DNA of 64,000 bases, from positions 744,001 to 808,000 of the forward strand of contig JAHCIQ010000002.1 in NCBI GenBank assembly GCA_026129135.1, given 5' to 3'. A program made the translations under genes and the position numbers. This DNA is from Cyanobacteria bacterium TGS_CYA1. GTDB taxonomy: Bacteria > Cyanobacteriota > Vampirovibrionia > Obscuribacterales > Obscuribacteraceae. The notes under the pieces were generated by a model. That model had not been told where the DNA came from. It was given only the letters and a program-made list of their open reading frames with translations, and ran no database searches. Positions 45,141 through 54,349 of this stretch are shown one piece after another (within the stretch, counting starts at the first letter, position 1; the number at the start of each line of letters is the position of its first letter).

Positions 45141-46700
45141 ATGGGACCTGTAACGCTTTTAATTCTGGACGGGTGGGGCGTTTCCACCGAAAAGAAAGGC
45201 AATTCGATTCTGGCTGCTCGCACTCCAAATTACAACAAGCTCATAAAAGACTTTCCAAACACAACTCTGCTTGCCTCAGGCGAAGCGGTAGGTCTGCCAC
45301 CTGGTCTCATGGGAAATTCTGAAGTCGGGCATTTGACAATAGGAACAGGTCGCGTAATCACCCAGAAACTCACTTTGATTTCAAACGCCATTGCAGACGG
45401 CAGTTTCTTCGCCAATCCATCTTTACTTTCAGCAATTGAAAATGTCAAAAAAACTGGCGGCAAATTGCACATACTTGGACTTTTAAGCGATGGCTGCGTA
45501 CATTCGAGTCTCGATCATTTGAATGGACTGGTTCAACTGGCAAGAGACCACAAAATCTCGAGATTGATTATTCATCCTATTCTAGACGGCAGAGACACTC
45601 CGCCTCGCTCAGCCAGACGCTTTCTCAAAGATTTGCAAGAAAAACTGGCAGGTAATGCTGACACTGGCGAAATCGGCAAAATAGGCGTCATCTGCGGACG
45701 CTATTACGCAATGGATCGCGACCAACGCTGGGATCGTTTAAAGGTCTACTGGGATGCCCTGGTGCTTGGCAAAGGTCGTGAAGCACCCGATGCGCTTTTT
45801 GCAATTGATGACGCATATGAAAAACAAAACGAAAATGACGAATTCGTTAAGCCATACATAGTTAACGAGGCACCAATCGAATCTGGCGACTCGGTGATTT
45901 GTTTCAACTTCAGACCAGATCGCGTGCGACAAATAAGTCGAGCCCTTACCAGAGCCGATTTTGATGGTTTCGAGCGACCAGTCGTGCCCAGCATACATTA
46001 TGTATGCATGACCGAATACGACGCTTCGCTCAAATTGCCAATAGCATTCGACCTGGAATCATTACCTCCCCAAGACATCACTATGACTTTGCCAGAGCTC
46101 ATTTCGTGTCATCACATGAAACAATTGCACACGGCTGAAACTGAAAAATATGCACACGTCACATATTTCTTAAATGGTGGTCGCGAGCAAGAATTAGAAG
46201 GTGAAGAAAGAATACTCGTGCCATCACTTAAGGTGGCAACATATGACCAGGCTCCTCAAATGCAAACGAGTGAAGTTGCAAACGTAGCTTGCAAAGCGAT
46301 TGAATCGGGACAATATCCTTTTATAGTACTCAATCTGGCCAACCCCGATATGGTTGGGCACACTGGATACATGGAAGCTGCAGTTGATGCTGTGCAATCT
46401 GTCGATCTTGCTTTTGGTCAATTACTTGCATCGACTCAAAAGGCACATGGCACTTTGCTCATAACAGCAGACCATGGAAACGTAGAGCAGATGATCGACC
46501 TCAATTCAGGTGAGCCGCACACCGCCCACACTACCAGTCCGGTTCCGTTTATCATTGCCAGTTTCCAGGATAATGACAAACGACTGAAGAACGGCTCCAC
46601 TCTTAAGCCTGGTGGACTCGCCGATGTTGCGCCAACCATTCTCGATTTGATGAAAATTGAAAAACCAAAACAAATGAACGGAAAATCACTTTTGTCTTGA
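45141..46700 (+). CDS. gpmI: 2,3-bisphosphoglycerate-independent phosphoglycerate mutase
   Basis: A 519-residue alkaline-phosphatase-superfamily mutase of glycolysis (3-PG to 2-PG). Diagnostic blocks: LLILDGWGVSTEKKGNSI (metal Asp), GLPPGLMGNSEVGHL with the phosphorylated Ser near residue 60, HPILDGRDTPPRSARRFL, GRYYAMDRDQRWDR, FNFRPDRVRQI, NLANPDMVGHTG, and ITADHGNVEQM (metal ligands). Length is normal. It is monocistronic as far as can be seen; a 285-nt gap follows that contains only the promoter of the next gene. Confidence 0.97.
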   Translation: MGPVTLLILDGWGVSTEKKGNSILAARTPNYNKLIKDFPNTTLLASGEAVGLPPGLMGNSEVGHLTIGTGRVITQKLTLISNAIADGSFFANPSLLSAIENVKKTGGKLHILGLLSDGCVHSSLDHLNGLVQLARDHKISRLIIHPILDGRDTPPRSARRFLKDLQEKLAGNADTGEIGKIGVICGRYYAMDRDQRWDRLKVYWDALVLGKGREAPDALFAIDDAYEKQNENDEFVKPYIVNEAPIESGDSVICFNFRPDRVRQISRALTRADFDGFERPVVPSIHYVCMTEYDASLKLPIAFDLESLPPQDITMTLPELISCHHMKQLHTAETEKYAHVTYFLNGGREQELEGEERILVPSLKVATYDQAPQMQTSEVANVACKAIESGQYPFIVLNLANPDMVGHTGYMEAAVDAVQSVDLAFGQLLASTQKAHGTLLITADHGNVEQMIDLNSGEPHTAHTTSPVPFIIASFQDNDKRLKNGSTLKPGGLADVAPTILDLMKIEKPKQMNGKSLLS

Positions 46701-46848
46701 AAGTGATAACACCTGTATCTGTTTTTCTATTTACGAACATGTAGAAGTAATAAGGTTTGAGGCGCGGTGAATATATTCATCCGAGCGCGCTTGTGCGGAT
46801 CAAGGATGTAATGCCGCTTACAAGTCGGCAAATATCATGCCAAGAGGT

Positions 46849-46876
46849 TTGCGCATACTCAAAATGTTTGTATAAT
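46849..46876 (+). promoter_or_regulatory. Candidate sigma-70 promoter for the small lipoprotein gene
   Basis: TTGCGC (46849-46854), a 16-nt spacer, and a consensus TATAAT at 46871-46876. It leaves a leader of about 100 nt before the ATG at 46986, which has its own AGAAGGAG ribosome site. Confidence 0.6.
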
Positions 46877-46985
46877 TGCGGCCGTTTCATGTGGGTGGGA
46901 CTTATTGCAAGTTGCATCCTGACAAATGGAAAAAAATCTGTAAAACAAACAGACGAGTAGTCTCAGAAGGAGTCGGATCAAACTT

Positions 46986-47231
46986 ATGACAATCAAAACA
47001 ATCGCCTTGTCGCTTGCAAGTCTCGCTTTAGTAGCATCCGTGGCTGCTTGCGGTGGCTCAACAACCGAAAGCAACACCACAACCACAACAACCGAAACAA
47101 ATACCACAGCAACACCAGCTGCTGACACCAATGCAGCTGCAACACCTGCTGCTGATACCAACGCAGCTGCAACACCTGCAACTGAAACAAACGCAACCAC
47201 CACAACCACCACCACTGAAACCAAAGAGTAG
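46986..47231 (+). CDS. Small Thr/Ala-rich lipoprotein
   Basis: An 81-residue protein. A lipoprotein signal ends with VASVAAC (lipidated Cys at residue 22) followed by GGS. The rest is almost only Thr, Ala, Asn, Asp, Glu and Pro, with a tandem AATPAADTN repeat encoded by near-identical DNA units. This looks like a disordered, surface-anchored stalk or a filler of the envelope rather than an enzyme. It has a recognisable promoter and ribosome site. Confidence 0.85.
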   Translation: MTIKTIALSLASLALVASVAACGGSTTESNTTTTTTETNTTATPAADTNAAATPAADTNAAATPATETNATTTTTTTETKE

Positions 47232-47272
47232 TATCTAGATCTCCTAGTACTACAGGTAGTGCAAAAAAACAG

Positions 47273-47306
47273 AGAACGCTTTTCGGGCTAACCTGAAAAG
47301 CGTTCT
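47273..47306. terminator. Strong intergenic hairpin, possibly a bidirectional terminator
   Basis: A perfect 12-bp stem (AGAACGCTTTTC / GAAAAGCGTTCT) with a 10-nt loop between two plus-strand genes. On the minus strand it is followed by a run of seven U; on the plus strand only GATTT follows. It probably ends the lipoprotein transcript, but the U-tract is better for the opposite direction. Confidence 0.6.
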
Positions 47307-47339
47307 GATTTAGAACCAATATACTAAGAAGTAAGAAGT

Positions 47340-48317
47340 ATGAAAAGAAAAATTGCGCTTGCAATGACGATCTCGGCCCTCTCCATTATTAATGGACTGG
47401 GACAATCTGTTTTTGCTCAAGGACCTCAAGTACAGGTGCAATCACAGCCACAGCCGAATCCAATTCAGCAATTCTTGCAACAGCTGCCTCAAGGCCAACA
47501 AGGTCAGATGCAACCAGGCGAGATGGCACCACTGGCAGCACCGCCGATTTCTTTCGTCGATGTCAATTCAGGTCGATTCGGAAAAATGGAAATCGATCTT
47601 GAAGACGGACAATTTCTTGAAGGTTCTTGCAGCAATCTCCATGTAATTGCGCGTAATCTCGACGTTCAACAAGGAGTGTTGAAATCACTCGATATCACTG
47701 TTGGAAACGGTCACTTCCAGGATTTCATCGTAGACAGCATTTCAATTAGCACTCAAGGTGCACTGCGATTCGACTCTGGAATGCTGATCAATCACAAAGT
47801 TATTCAATTCCTGGAACCAGCTCAGGCAACGGTCGCAGTCGAAATCTCTCAAGACAGTCTGAACAAATTTTTGAACGCACCAACAACACTGGACAGACTT
47901 TCATACAGTGCTATTAAAAAGGGCAGCGCTATTGCCGGAATGCTTGGTGGCAAAGTTCCAAATATTGGTCTTCAGATAAGCAACGCTAAACTCGTTTTGC
48001 AAAAGAATAACGGTGTCAACATCACATTCGACAGCAAAGTGGGAGTAGGAGATGTTGCAGTTCCAATTCCAGTGGAGGCATCGAGCCAACTGGCCTTGCA
48101 AAACGGAACAGTGCAGTTGATCAATACCCAAGTAAAAACCAATGGTCAGCAGATTTCTCCTGCTATCAATCAGTTTCTGGTACAAAAAGTGAATTCCCTT
48201 TCAGCATGGCAAACCCGCTCGAAAGACATCCAGTTCAAATTCACAGAACTGATAATAAAGCCTAATAAAAAATTCCTGGTAACAGGACAGGCCGAGTTGA
48301 ATCGATTGAAGTTCTGA
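47340..48317 (+). CDS. Secreted DUF2993 (LmeA-like) lipid-binding-type protein
   Basis: A 325-residue protein with a signal peptide (cleavage near SVFAQ, about residue 27), a short Gln/Pro-rich linker, and a DUF2993 domain. The domain is marked by LDITVGNGHFQDFIVDSISIST, QATVAVEISQDSLNKFL and a C-terminal INQFLVQKVNSLSAW stretch. In other bacteria DUF2993 proteins (LmeA in mycobacteria) are periplasmic lipid-related proteins with a BPI-like, tubular fold; such proteins are common in cyanobacteria. Exact role unknown. Confidence 0.8.
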   Translation: MKRKIALAMTISALSIINGLGQSVFAQGPQVQVQSQPQPNPIQQFLQQLPQGQQGQMQPGEMAPLAAPPISFVDVNSGRFGKMEIDLEDGQFLEGSCSNLHVIARNLDVQQGVLKSLDITVGNGHFQDFIVDSISISTQGALRFDSGMLINHKVIQFLEPAQATVAVEISQDSLNKFLNAPTTLDRLSYSAIKKGSAIAGMLGGKVPNIGLQISNAKLVLQKNNGVNITFDSKVGVGDVAVPIPVEASSQLALQNGTVQLINTQVKTNGQQISPAINQFLVQKVNSLSAWQTRSKDIQFKFTELIIKPNKKFLVTGQAELNRLKF

Positions 48318-48373
48318 AGTTATATACTTTATATGCCTGCTTGCAGTTAAGCGGGACTAGAAAGTTCGCTTCA

Positions 48374-49096
48374 ATGTACAAAAGACGTGATAACCGCCCA
48401 GCTGACCAGCTGCGACCGGTCAAATTCACGAGAAATTACACCAAAAACGCTGATGGCTCGGTACTAGTCGAGTTTGGCGATACCAAAGTATTCACCACCG
48501 CCAAGATAGAGGAGCGCGTTCCCGCTTTTCTCATGGGCAAAAACGAAGGGTGGATCACAGCGGAATACTCGCTTCTTCCGGGATCGACCCTGGTTCGAAG
48601 CCAGAGAGAAGTTACTCGTGGGCAGCCATCTGGTCGAACAAACGAAATCCAACGTCTGATTGGACGCACGCTTCGAGGTGTGGTTGACCGCAGAGCGCTT
48701 GGTGAGCGAACCATAACCATAGATTGTGACGTTTTGCAGGCTGATGCTGGAACTCGCGTTGCGAGCATTTGTGGCGGATTCATGGCAATGTACGACGCCA
48801 TGCTGAAATTGCAAAAACAAGGAGCTATCGAAGACATTCCGGTTAACGAATTTCTTGCTGCAGTAAGTATCGTGCAGATAAAAGGCGAACTTTTATTGGA
48901 CCCTAATTACAACGAAGATTCGGCGGCAGAAATGGATTCAAACGTAGTAATGACCGAGTCTGGCGCCATTTTAGAGTTGCAAATCACCTCCGAGGGCGCT
49001 CCTTACAAATCGGAAAAGGTCAAAGACCTCGTAGATCTGGCGTATAAGGGCGTTAGCGAAATCATCACGCTTCAGCGCAATGTGCTATCTAGATAA
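48374..49096 (+). CDS. rph: Ribonuclease PH
   Basis: 240 residues from the ATG at 48374, which gives the family start YKRRDNRPADQLRPVKF; an upstream TTG at 48341 adds 11 unlikely residues. A phosphorolytic 3'-exonuclease that trims tRNA 3' ends. Conserved segments: GSVLVEFGDTKVFTTAKIE, GWITAEYSLLPGST, GRTNEIQRLIGRTLRGVVD, TITIDCDVLQADAGTRVASI, and LDPNYNEDSAAEMDSNVVMT. Length is standard. The phosphate-binding arginines are in place. Confidence 0.97.
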   Translation: MYKRRDNRPADQLRPVKFTRNYTKNADGSVLVEFGDTKVFTTAKIEERVPAFLMGKNEGWITAEYSLLPGSTLVRSQREVTRGQPSGRTNEIQRLIGRTLRGVVDRRALGERTITIDCDVLQADAGTRVASICGGFMAMYDAMLKLQKQGAIEDIPVNEFLAAVSIVQIKGELLLDPNYNEDSAAEMDSNVVMTESGAILELQITSEGAPYKSEKVKDLVDLAYKGVSEIITLQRNVLSR

Positions 49097-49185
49097 CTAT
49101 AGTAAATTTATCTTGAAATCCTTATGACAACGCTCGATTAAGCTATACACTAGGTGTCAAGAGTCTAATTCCTGGGCGGCCCACT

Positions 49186-50757
49186 TTGACACAAGACGCA
49201 AGCACTGCAACACCTAACCAGTTGGAATTCAATCCAATCAACGAAGCGTTCAAAGATGTGTCGCGTACAAAATTGCTCGCCTCGAGCTGGAGAATTTTTC
49301 AGCGCATCAGGGCCTTGCAAGGCACTAAAAAGGCGATGCGCGTCTTTCCAATCATCTGGACAGTTATTAAAACGGTCAAAGGTTTTTCGCGTTACCACGC
49401 TCAAGAGTTCGAGCGAGCACTAAATGCAGGTCCGGGACAGGATGCTGAGGAAGCTGCTCTTTCTGGCGACGAGTATGAAGAATACAGAGAGCTAGGTCGC
49501 TGGCTTGCAGCAAAGCTGCACGATCTAGGTCCAACTTTCATCAAAATTGGACAGACTCTTTCTACCAGAGCCGATTTATTACCGCTGCCCGCCATGCTCG
49601 AGCTTGCTCGTTTGCAAGAAAACGTAGCGCCTTTCGAGTGGGAAATTGCACAGAACATCATCAAAACCGAATTAGGCCAAACTCCAGATCAGCTCTTCTG
49701 CGAGTTCAATCCAGTGCCAATAGCTGCAGCCAGTCTGGCACAAGCTTACGCAGCCAAACTGAAAGACGGTCGCGAAATTGTTTTAAAAGTACAAAGACCC
49801 GGGCTCGCTCAAATCCTTGCAGATGACGTGCAAATTATCGGTGCAGTCGCAGATGAGGTAATGAGCTATCCAAGCCTGTGCAGACACACTAACTGGCCGG
49901 AAATCGTCGAAGAGTTTGCCCGCACAACTTTCGAAGAAATAGACTACATCAGGGAAGGACGCAACGCAGACACATTTAGACGCGACTTTCGCAATTTTCC
50001 AAAAGTGTTTATCCCTCGCATCATCTGGCGTTTCACCGGACGCAAAGTTCTGGCGATTGAATATGTCAAAGGCTTCAGAATTGATGATGTAGAGCAGCTC
50101 GAGCGTGGCGGATACGACCGCGAAGAAATCACTCGCACTGGTACTAGTTTCTATCTTACTCAATTACTCGAAAATGGCTTTTTCCATGCGGATCCGCACC
50201 CTGGCAATATGCGAGTAATGGAAGATGGTCGCATTGGGATTTTCGATTTCGGCATGGTGGGCAAGCTATCACCCGAGCTCAAAGCAGCTCTGGTCAACTC
50301 TTTATTGCATGTCACTCAAAAAGACTATCGCGCTTTGGTTGACGATTTCATCGACATGGGACTGGTCAGCCCCGAGGTCGACAGAGAAGCATTGTGCGCC
50401 GACCTTACACCTATTATCGATACACGCATGGACGAAGGCATGTCCAAAGTGCGATTCCGCAAAATGCTCTTCGATTTTTCCAATGTTTGTTATCGCTATC
50501 CGTTCCGTCTTCCCTCTGAATTCACCTACATCATGCGGGCTTTACTGACACTCGAGGGTGTCGCTATCACAGTCAATCCCAAATTCAATTTCTTGAATGC
50601 GGTGATGCCTTTTGCCCACAAACTACTGATGCAGAACCAGCAAGTGATTCGCGACGTGTTATTCAAAGAAGTTTTTCATGAAGGCAAATTCAATCGCAAA
50701 GCAGCCTTTAAACTGTTCAAAACAGCAGCCAATTTGACCTCTGGTCTTTTGGGCTAG
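49186..50757 (+). CDS. ubiB: UbiB/AarF (ABC1/ADCK) family atypical kinase-like protein
   Basis: A 523-residue UbiB-family protein with a TTG start (no ATG until about 49336, too far in). The signature N-terminal KxGQ region reads GPTFIKIGQTLSTRADLLP. Next come PIAAASLAQAYAAKLKDG (Ala-rich loop), VLKVQRPG (VAIK-type Lys), ENGFFHADPHPGNMRV (catalytic loop) and GIFDFGMVGKLSP (metal DFG). Two hydrophobic C-terminal segments are weak. It supports quinone synthesis or membrane lipid homeostasis; ubiD is at 2.8 kb. Length is typical of cyanobacterial AarF proteins. Confidence 0.93.
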   Translation: MTQDASTATPNQLEFNPINEAFKDVSRTKLLASSWRIFQRIRALQGTKKAMRVFPIIWTVIKTVKGFSRYHAQEFERALNAGPGQDAEEAALSGDEYEEYRELGRWLAAKLHDLGPTFIKIGQTLSTRADLLPLPAMLELARLQENVAPFEWEIAQNIIKTELGQTPDQLFCEFNPVPIAAASLAQAYAAKLKDGREIVLKVQRPGLAQILADDVQIIGAVADEVMSYPSLCRHTNWPEIVEEFARTTFEEIDYIREGRNADTFRRDFRNFPKVFIPRIIWRFTGRKVLAIEYVKGFRIDDVEQLERGGYDREEITRTGTSFYLTQLLENGFFHADPHPGNMRVMEDGRIGIFDFGMVGKLSPELKAALVNSLLHVTQKDYRALVDDFIDMGLVSPEVDREALCADLTPIIDTRMDEGMSKVRFRKMLFDFSNVCYRYPFRLPSEFTYIMRALLTLEGVAITVNPKFNFLNAVMPFAHKLLMQNQQVIRDVLFKEVFHEGKFNRKAAFKLFKTAANLTSGLLG

Positions 50758-50787
50758 TCTGAAATATTGCTAATTGTTCAAATTATA

Positions 50788-50813
50788 GAGTGGCTTTAGA
50801 AGCCATTCTTTGG
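50788..50813 (+). terminator. Probable terminator after ubiB
   Basis: GAGTGGCTT pairs with AAGCCATTC (9 bp, one G-U) around a TAG loop, followed by TTTGGATTATT. It lies 31 nt after the ubiB stop. Confidence 0.55.
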
Positions 50814-50904
50814 ATTATTAACTAAATCTTTATTGCAGCCACTTTTCACCCATTTAAACTTAAAGTTGATCATAGATCCTTTGCTGGAGCAGTTTCCTGT
50901 AAAT

Positions 50905-51588
50905 ATGACAGCTAACTTCGCTACTCACAAATCGACCAAATACTGCCGTCATTGCAGTTCACAGGTCGAGGTTGGCGCAAAGTTCTGCGGCGATTGCGGC
51001 ACTTCAGCAGAGATGGCGATAAATCGGGCTGGTGTCCCTGGTGCCAGAAAACACGTTCCCTCCTTTGCTGTTCCAGATACAGTGAGCTATGCAAAATTAG
51101 CCGAATTCGAGCGTCAAAAACTAACCGAGACCACAGACGATCCAATTGAATTTGACGGATCTAACCACTCAAATAACTCAAGCGAATCGAAAAATTCAAA
51201 AATAGAAACAGCGCAAGCGATAGCAATTCAGCGGTCCAGAACTCCATCTTTCGCCAAACAAAAAAAGGTAGTCGTTCCAGCTGAATTAGTAGACGAGCTC
51301 AAATCCTTGAACACAGCCCTTTTGCGTGAGCAACTCTTCCTTATTTTTCACTGGTGCATTTTCCTTGCTGCAAACTTGATCGGTTTTGTTTTCTCGATGA
51401 AATGCTATTTCCAGTTTCACGGTGATGAAGTGAGCAAAATCATGATGGCGCTCACACCACTTACATTTATCAATCTGGTGGCACTTGCATCTTTGTCGCC
51501 TATCAAAGGCACGAGAGCCGAAATAGCCAGAGTGAAAGAACGAATCAAATTCGTCAAAATCAAAATCGAGTATAGAAATATTTTCTAA
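50905..51588 (+). CDS. Zinc-ribbon protein with two membrane helices
   Basis: 227 residues from the ATG at 50905 (GGAG upstream); a TTG at 50833 is in frame but unlikely. Zinc ribbon CRHCSSQVEVGAKFCGDCG near residues 14-32 is followed by a polar linker rich in Asn, Ser and Lys, two hydrophobic helices (about 155-175 and 190-212, FHWCIFLAANLIGFVFSM and LTPLTFINLVALASL), and a basic tail. It resembles the ribbon-plus-helix protein at 15428. Function unknown. It converges on the reverse-transcriptase gene with only 7 nt between stops. Confidence 0.75.
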   Translation: MTANFATHKSTKYCRHCSSQVEVGAKFCGDCGTSAEMAINRAGVPGARKHVPSFAVPDTVSYAKLAEFERQKLTETTDDPIEFDGSNHSNNSSESKNSKIETAQAIAIQRSRTPSFAKQKKVVVPAELVDELKSLNTALLREQLFLIFHWCIFLAANLIGFVFSMKCYFQFHGDEVSKIMMALTPLTFINLVALASLSPIKGTRAEIARVKERIKFVKIKIEYRNIF

Positions 51589-51595
51589 CTGACTT

Positions 51596-52537
51596 TTAGA
51601 CCAGGCTGTTCAGGATTGCTTTGTATTTGAGCACTTCATCGCTCTGACCTGAAAGCATGGCAAGTTGACCCAGATGATTCTCTAACTCGCGTGTACGGTC
51701 TTTGAAGCGCTCGGGAAAGTGTTTTGCCTGGTGGAATATGGCTCGAATCATTCTGCGCTTGGCCCGAGGCAAATTGGGCTTCTCGTTTACTACAAGACCC
51801 GAAACCACTTGCGAGTCGTTGCTTCTGGTAAAACGTGTTTTTTGCATGTTTAGACTGAAACCTTCAGACTCGACAATGTCATTTATTATTCGCATGTCTT
51901 GCAGACTGAATCTGGTATCGCCAGAAAAGGTGAGGTCATCGCCGTAGCGTGTATAACTCCAGTTCTTGCTTGTAGCATAGTCGGCAAGCTCGCTATCCAG
52001 AGGAAAACAAATGAGATTTGCCAGTGCTGGAGATGACGGAGCCCCGATTGGAAGGGTGCCATTATATGTGGTGAGACTGGTGAGTACGGATGCAAGCGGG
52101 AAAGAAAAACCAAGGCGCAAGAAAAATTCGACGACGCGCTCACTGGTAATTGACTCGAAGAAATTTTCGATATCGGTCGAAAAAACGAAAAGGCGCCCGC
52201 AGTGCGGAGTAACATTGGCCACGATTGAATGTCCGGACCTGAACCCAGTACATTCACTTGGAAGTGGAATGGTATCAAGAATTTTTTGAACTATTTTTTT
52301 CTGAACCTCTTTCAAACAATCAGGAGGTACAGCTATTGTGCGAAAAGTCTGAGCACATTTCTTCTTTTTGAAGATGGTGTATTCGGCGTTACTTCTATAA
52401 GCGTTTTTGAAAAGTTCGAATTCTGAAATTTCGAGCGCTCGAGCCAGTTGAGTAAAATTTTCCAGGTCAAAAATGCGTGATTTCTGGCTCATGAATCCAT
52501 CCATAAGAAAGTAGATAGATTCCTTGCCTGCAACCAT
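51596..52537 (-). CDS. Retron-type reverse transcriptase
   Basis: A 313-residue single-domain reverse transcriptase. RT blocks in order: FRTIAVPPDCLKEVQKKI (about 65-82); GFRSGHSIVANVTPHCGR (98-115), which holds a variant of the retron NAxxH motif (NVTPH); STDIENFFESI with the first catalytic Asp (122); TLPIGAPSSPALANL (161-175); YGDDLTF with the catalytic pair (198-204); SLNMQKTRF; and QVVSGLVVNEKPNLPRAKRRMIRA, the retron VTG-type Y region read as VSG. There is no integrase, maturase, Cas1 or nitrilase fusion. The ORF follows a 302-nt hairpin-rich gap. No obvious effector gene sits beside it: its 3' neighbour is convergent. The ribosome site is weak; Met13 or Met16 may be the start. Confidence 0.9.
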   Translation of the reverse strand: MVAGKESIYFLMDGFMSQKSRIFDLENFTQLARALEISEFELFKNAYRSNAEYTIFKKKKCAQTFRTIAVPPDCLKEVQKKIVQKILDTIPLPSECTGFRSGHSIVANVTPHCGRLFVFSTDIENFFESITSERVVEFFLRLGFSFPLASVLTSLTTYNGTLPIGAPSSPALANLICFPLDSELADYATSKNWSYTRYGDDLTFSGDTRFSLQDMRIINDIVESEGFSLNMQKTRFTRSNDSQVVSGLVVNEKPNLPRAKRRMIRAIFHQAKHFPERFKDRTRELENHLGQLAMLSGQSDEVLKYKAILNSLV

Positions 52538-52554
52538 TATTACTTAATGGACTT

Positions 52555-52830
52555 ATGCGCTCAAAGCGCTCATATCTGGAATTTTTACTAGAGACCCGCG
52601 ACTATAAAATGGGTTTTCCGGTTGACGAAACATCAACCACAGCCGCAAGCAGTAATACCGGCATGGCAAGCAAGGAGTCTATCTATGTGGTTCCTTGAAA
52701 GACGCATCTGCGTCATGAGTAATGTAACGTCATCTCGTTACGTGTGTCAACAATTTTTGACACTGTTAAGACTATTTAGAATTTGCATATATCCACACTC
52801 CGAGTGTTTATATATACAGTGTCTACAGAT
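52555..52830 (-). ncRNA. Candidate retron msr-msd RNA region
   Basis: The gap between gcvPB and the reverse transcriptase, read on the minus strand, contains a chain of inverted repeats. (1) A 14-bp arm pair with two mismatches starts ATATATAAACACTC (52813-52784). (2) GTGTCAA/TTGACAC perfect, 6-nt loop. (3) GTAACG/CGTTAC perfect, 6-nt loop. (4) GACGCA/TGCGTC. (5) AACCACA/TGTGGTT encloses about 44 nt. (6) GGTTGATG/CGTCAACC with a TTT loop competes with part of (5). (7) GCGCT/AGCGC near the RT start. Three short stem-loops followed by a longer hairpin just before the RT is the layout of msr-msd. I could not define the a1/a2 ends or the branching G. Repeat (1) might instead end gcvPB transcription. 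Confidence 0.45.
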
Positions 52831-52839
52831 GGTGCCTTT

Positions 52840-54324
52840 TTACTTTGAAGAAGCAGGCTGCCAGCGAAGATTTGGTTTGCGAGCGGCTTGCGCTTCGTCC
52901 AATTTGAGCACCGGTGTGTTGTATGGTGCATTCTTCACTATATCTGGTGACTCGACACTTTCTTTGTCGATAGTCTGCATAATCTCGATGAACTGATCCA
53001 GAGTTTCCTTGGTCTCTGTTTCGGTAGGTTCGATCATCATCGCTTCGGGAACGACGAGCGGGAAATATACTGTTGGCGCGTGCACTCCAAAGTCGAGCAA
53101 TCGTTTTGCCATCACGGCTGTGGAGCAGCCTCTTTGTTTTTGCAAATTGCCAGACAAAACAAATTCGTGCATACAAGGTTGTGTGTACGGCAGAGTGAAT
53201 TGTTTGGACAAAATATGGCGAACATAGTTGGCATTTAAAATCGCGTCTTGAGAGACCTGACAGAGTCCTTCCTTGCCATTGGCTAAGATGTAGGCATAAG
53301 CTCGGACCAGAATTCCAAAATTGCCATAAAAGCCTTTGATTTTGCCGATTGATTTTGGTCTGTTCCAATCGAATTCGAACTTGTCGCCTTTTTTAACTAC
53401 CACTGGCTTGGGCATATAGGGATCCAATTCTTTGCGGGCAGCAACCGCGCATCCGCCTGGACCACCGCCACCATGAGGAGTGGAGAATGTTTTGTGCAGG
53501 TTCAAGTGACAGACGTCAAAGCCCATATCGCCAGGACGTACAAGACCCATGACGGCGTTCAAGTTCGCACCATCGTAATATAACAATCCACCAGCCTGGT
53601 GGACCAATTTTTGCACAGTCATGATTTCTTCTTCGAACAAACCAAGTGTATTCGGGTTTGTGAGCATAATAGCTGCGACATCAGGTCCCAGTGCAGCTTT
53701 GAGAGCGTCGATATCGACCAGACCGCGATCGTTCGATTTGATTTCGACCACTTCGAATCCTGCCATGGCAGCAGTGGCGGGGTTAGTACCGTGTGCGGTG
53801 TCGGGGACGATTACTTTATTTCTTTTGGTGTCGCCTTTTTCCTCAAAATATGAGCGAATCAAAAGCAAACCTGTGAGTTCGCCATGAGCGCCAGCTGCTG
53901 GCTGAAGTGTGACTGAAGGCAAACCGACTATATTCGCAATCGATTCTTGCAGATTCCACAACAATTCAAGCGCTCCCTGAACCTGGTCTTGAGGCTGGTG
54001 GGGGTGCAAGAATTTGAAGCCGTCGAGCATTGCCATGGCGTCGTTTATTTTTGGATTGTATTTCATCGTGCATGAGCCAAGCGGATAGAAGCCTGTATCA
54101 ATAGCATGATTCAAATGCGACAGACGCACGAAGTGTCTCACTACTTCAAGCTCACTTACTTCTGGCAAATGAGTAGGTGACTTTCTGACCATTTTTGAGG
54201 GAAGCAATTTATCAATCGCTTTCGATGCAATACCTGCTTTAGGCAAGACCTGCGAAGTTCTGCCAGGGGCTGATTTTTCAAAAATCAGTTTTTCGGTTTC
54301 TCGCTTTTCTAGCTTATTTTGCAT
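52840..54324 (-). CDS. gcvPB: Glycine dehydrogenase (decarboxylating) subunit 2 (P-protein beta)
   Basis: 494 residues from the ATG at 54324 (GACGAGG ribosome site). An upstream ATG at 54378 would overlap the RNase D gene by 29 nt. It begins [16 protein letters not shown] and contains [50 protein letters not shown], the PLP-lysine block [18 protein letters not shown], and [16 protein letters not shown]. Glycine cleavage releases CO2 and feeds the H-protein. In split P-proteins GcvPA is essential; neither GcvPA, H, T nor L is in this window. It precedes glcF/glcE in the same direction with RNase D between. Confidence 0.92.
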   Translation of the reverse strand: MQNKLEKRETEKLIFEKSAPGRTSQVLPKAGIASKAIDKLLPSKMVRKSPTHLPEVSELEVVRHFVRLSHLNHAIDTGFYPLGSCTMKYNPKINDAMAMLDGFKFLHPHQPQDQVQGALELLWNLQESIANIVGLPSVTLQPAAGAHGELTGLLLIRSYFEEKGDTKRNKVIVPDTAHGTNPATAAMAGFEVVEIKSNDRGLVDIDALKAALGPDVAAIMLTNPNTLGLFEEEIMTVQKLVHQAGGLLYYDGANLNAVMGLVRPGDMGFDVCHLNLHKTFSTPHGGGGPGGCAVAARKELDPYMPKPVVVKKGDKFEFDWNRPKSIGKIKGFYGNFGILVRAYAYILANGKEGLCQVSQDAILNANYVRHILSKQFTLPYTQPCMHEFVLSGNLQKQRGCSTAVMAKRLLDFGVHAPTVYFPLVVPEAMMIEPTETETKETLDQFIEIMQTIDKESVESPDIVKNAPYNTPVLKLDEAQAARKPNLRWQPASSK

Positions 54325-54349
54325 CACAACCTCGTCTTTATCTATGGGT

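Noticed and set aside
46859..47224. Val/Ala-rich minus-strand frame over the small lipoprotein
   Set aside because: Antisense of a low-complexity Thr/Ala gene that has its own promoter, ribosome site and lipobox.
48341..48373. Extended N-terminus of RNase PH from a TTG
   Set aside because: The family starts at the ATG at 48374 with YKRRDNRPADQLRPV; the extra 11 residues match nothing.
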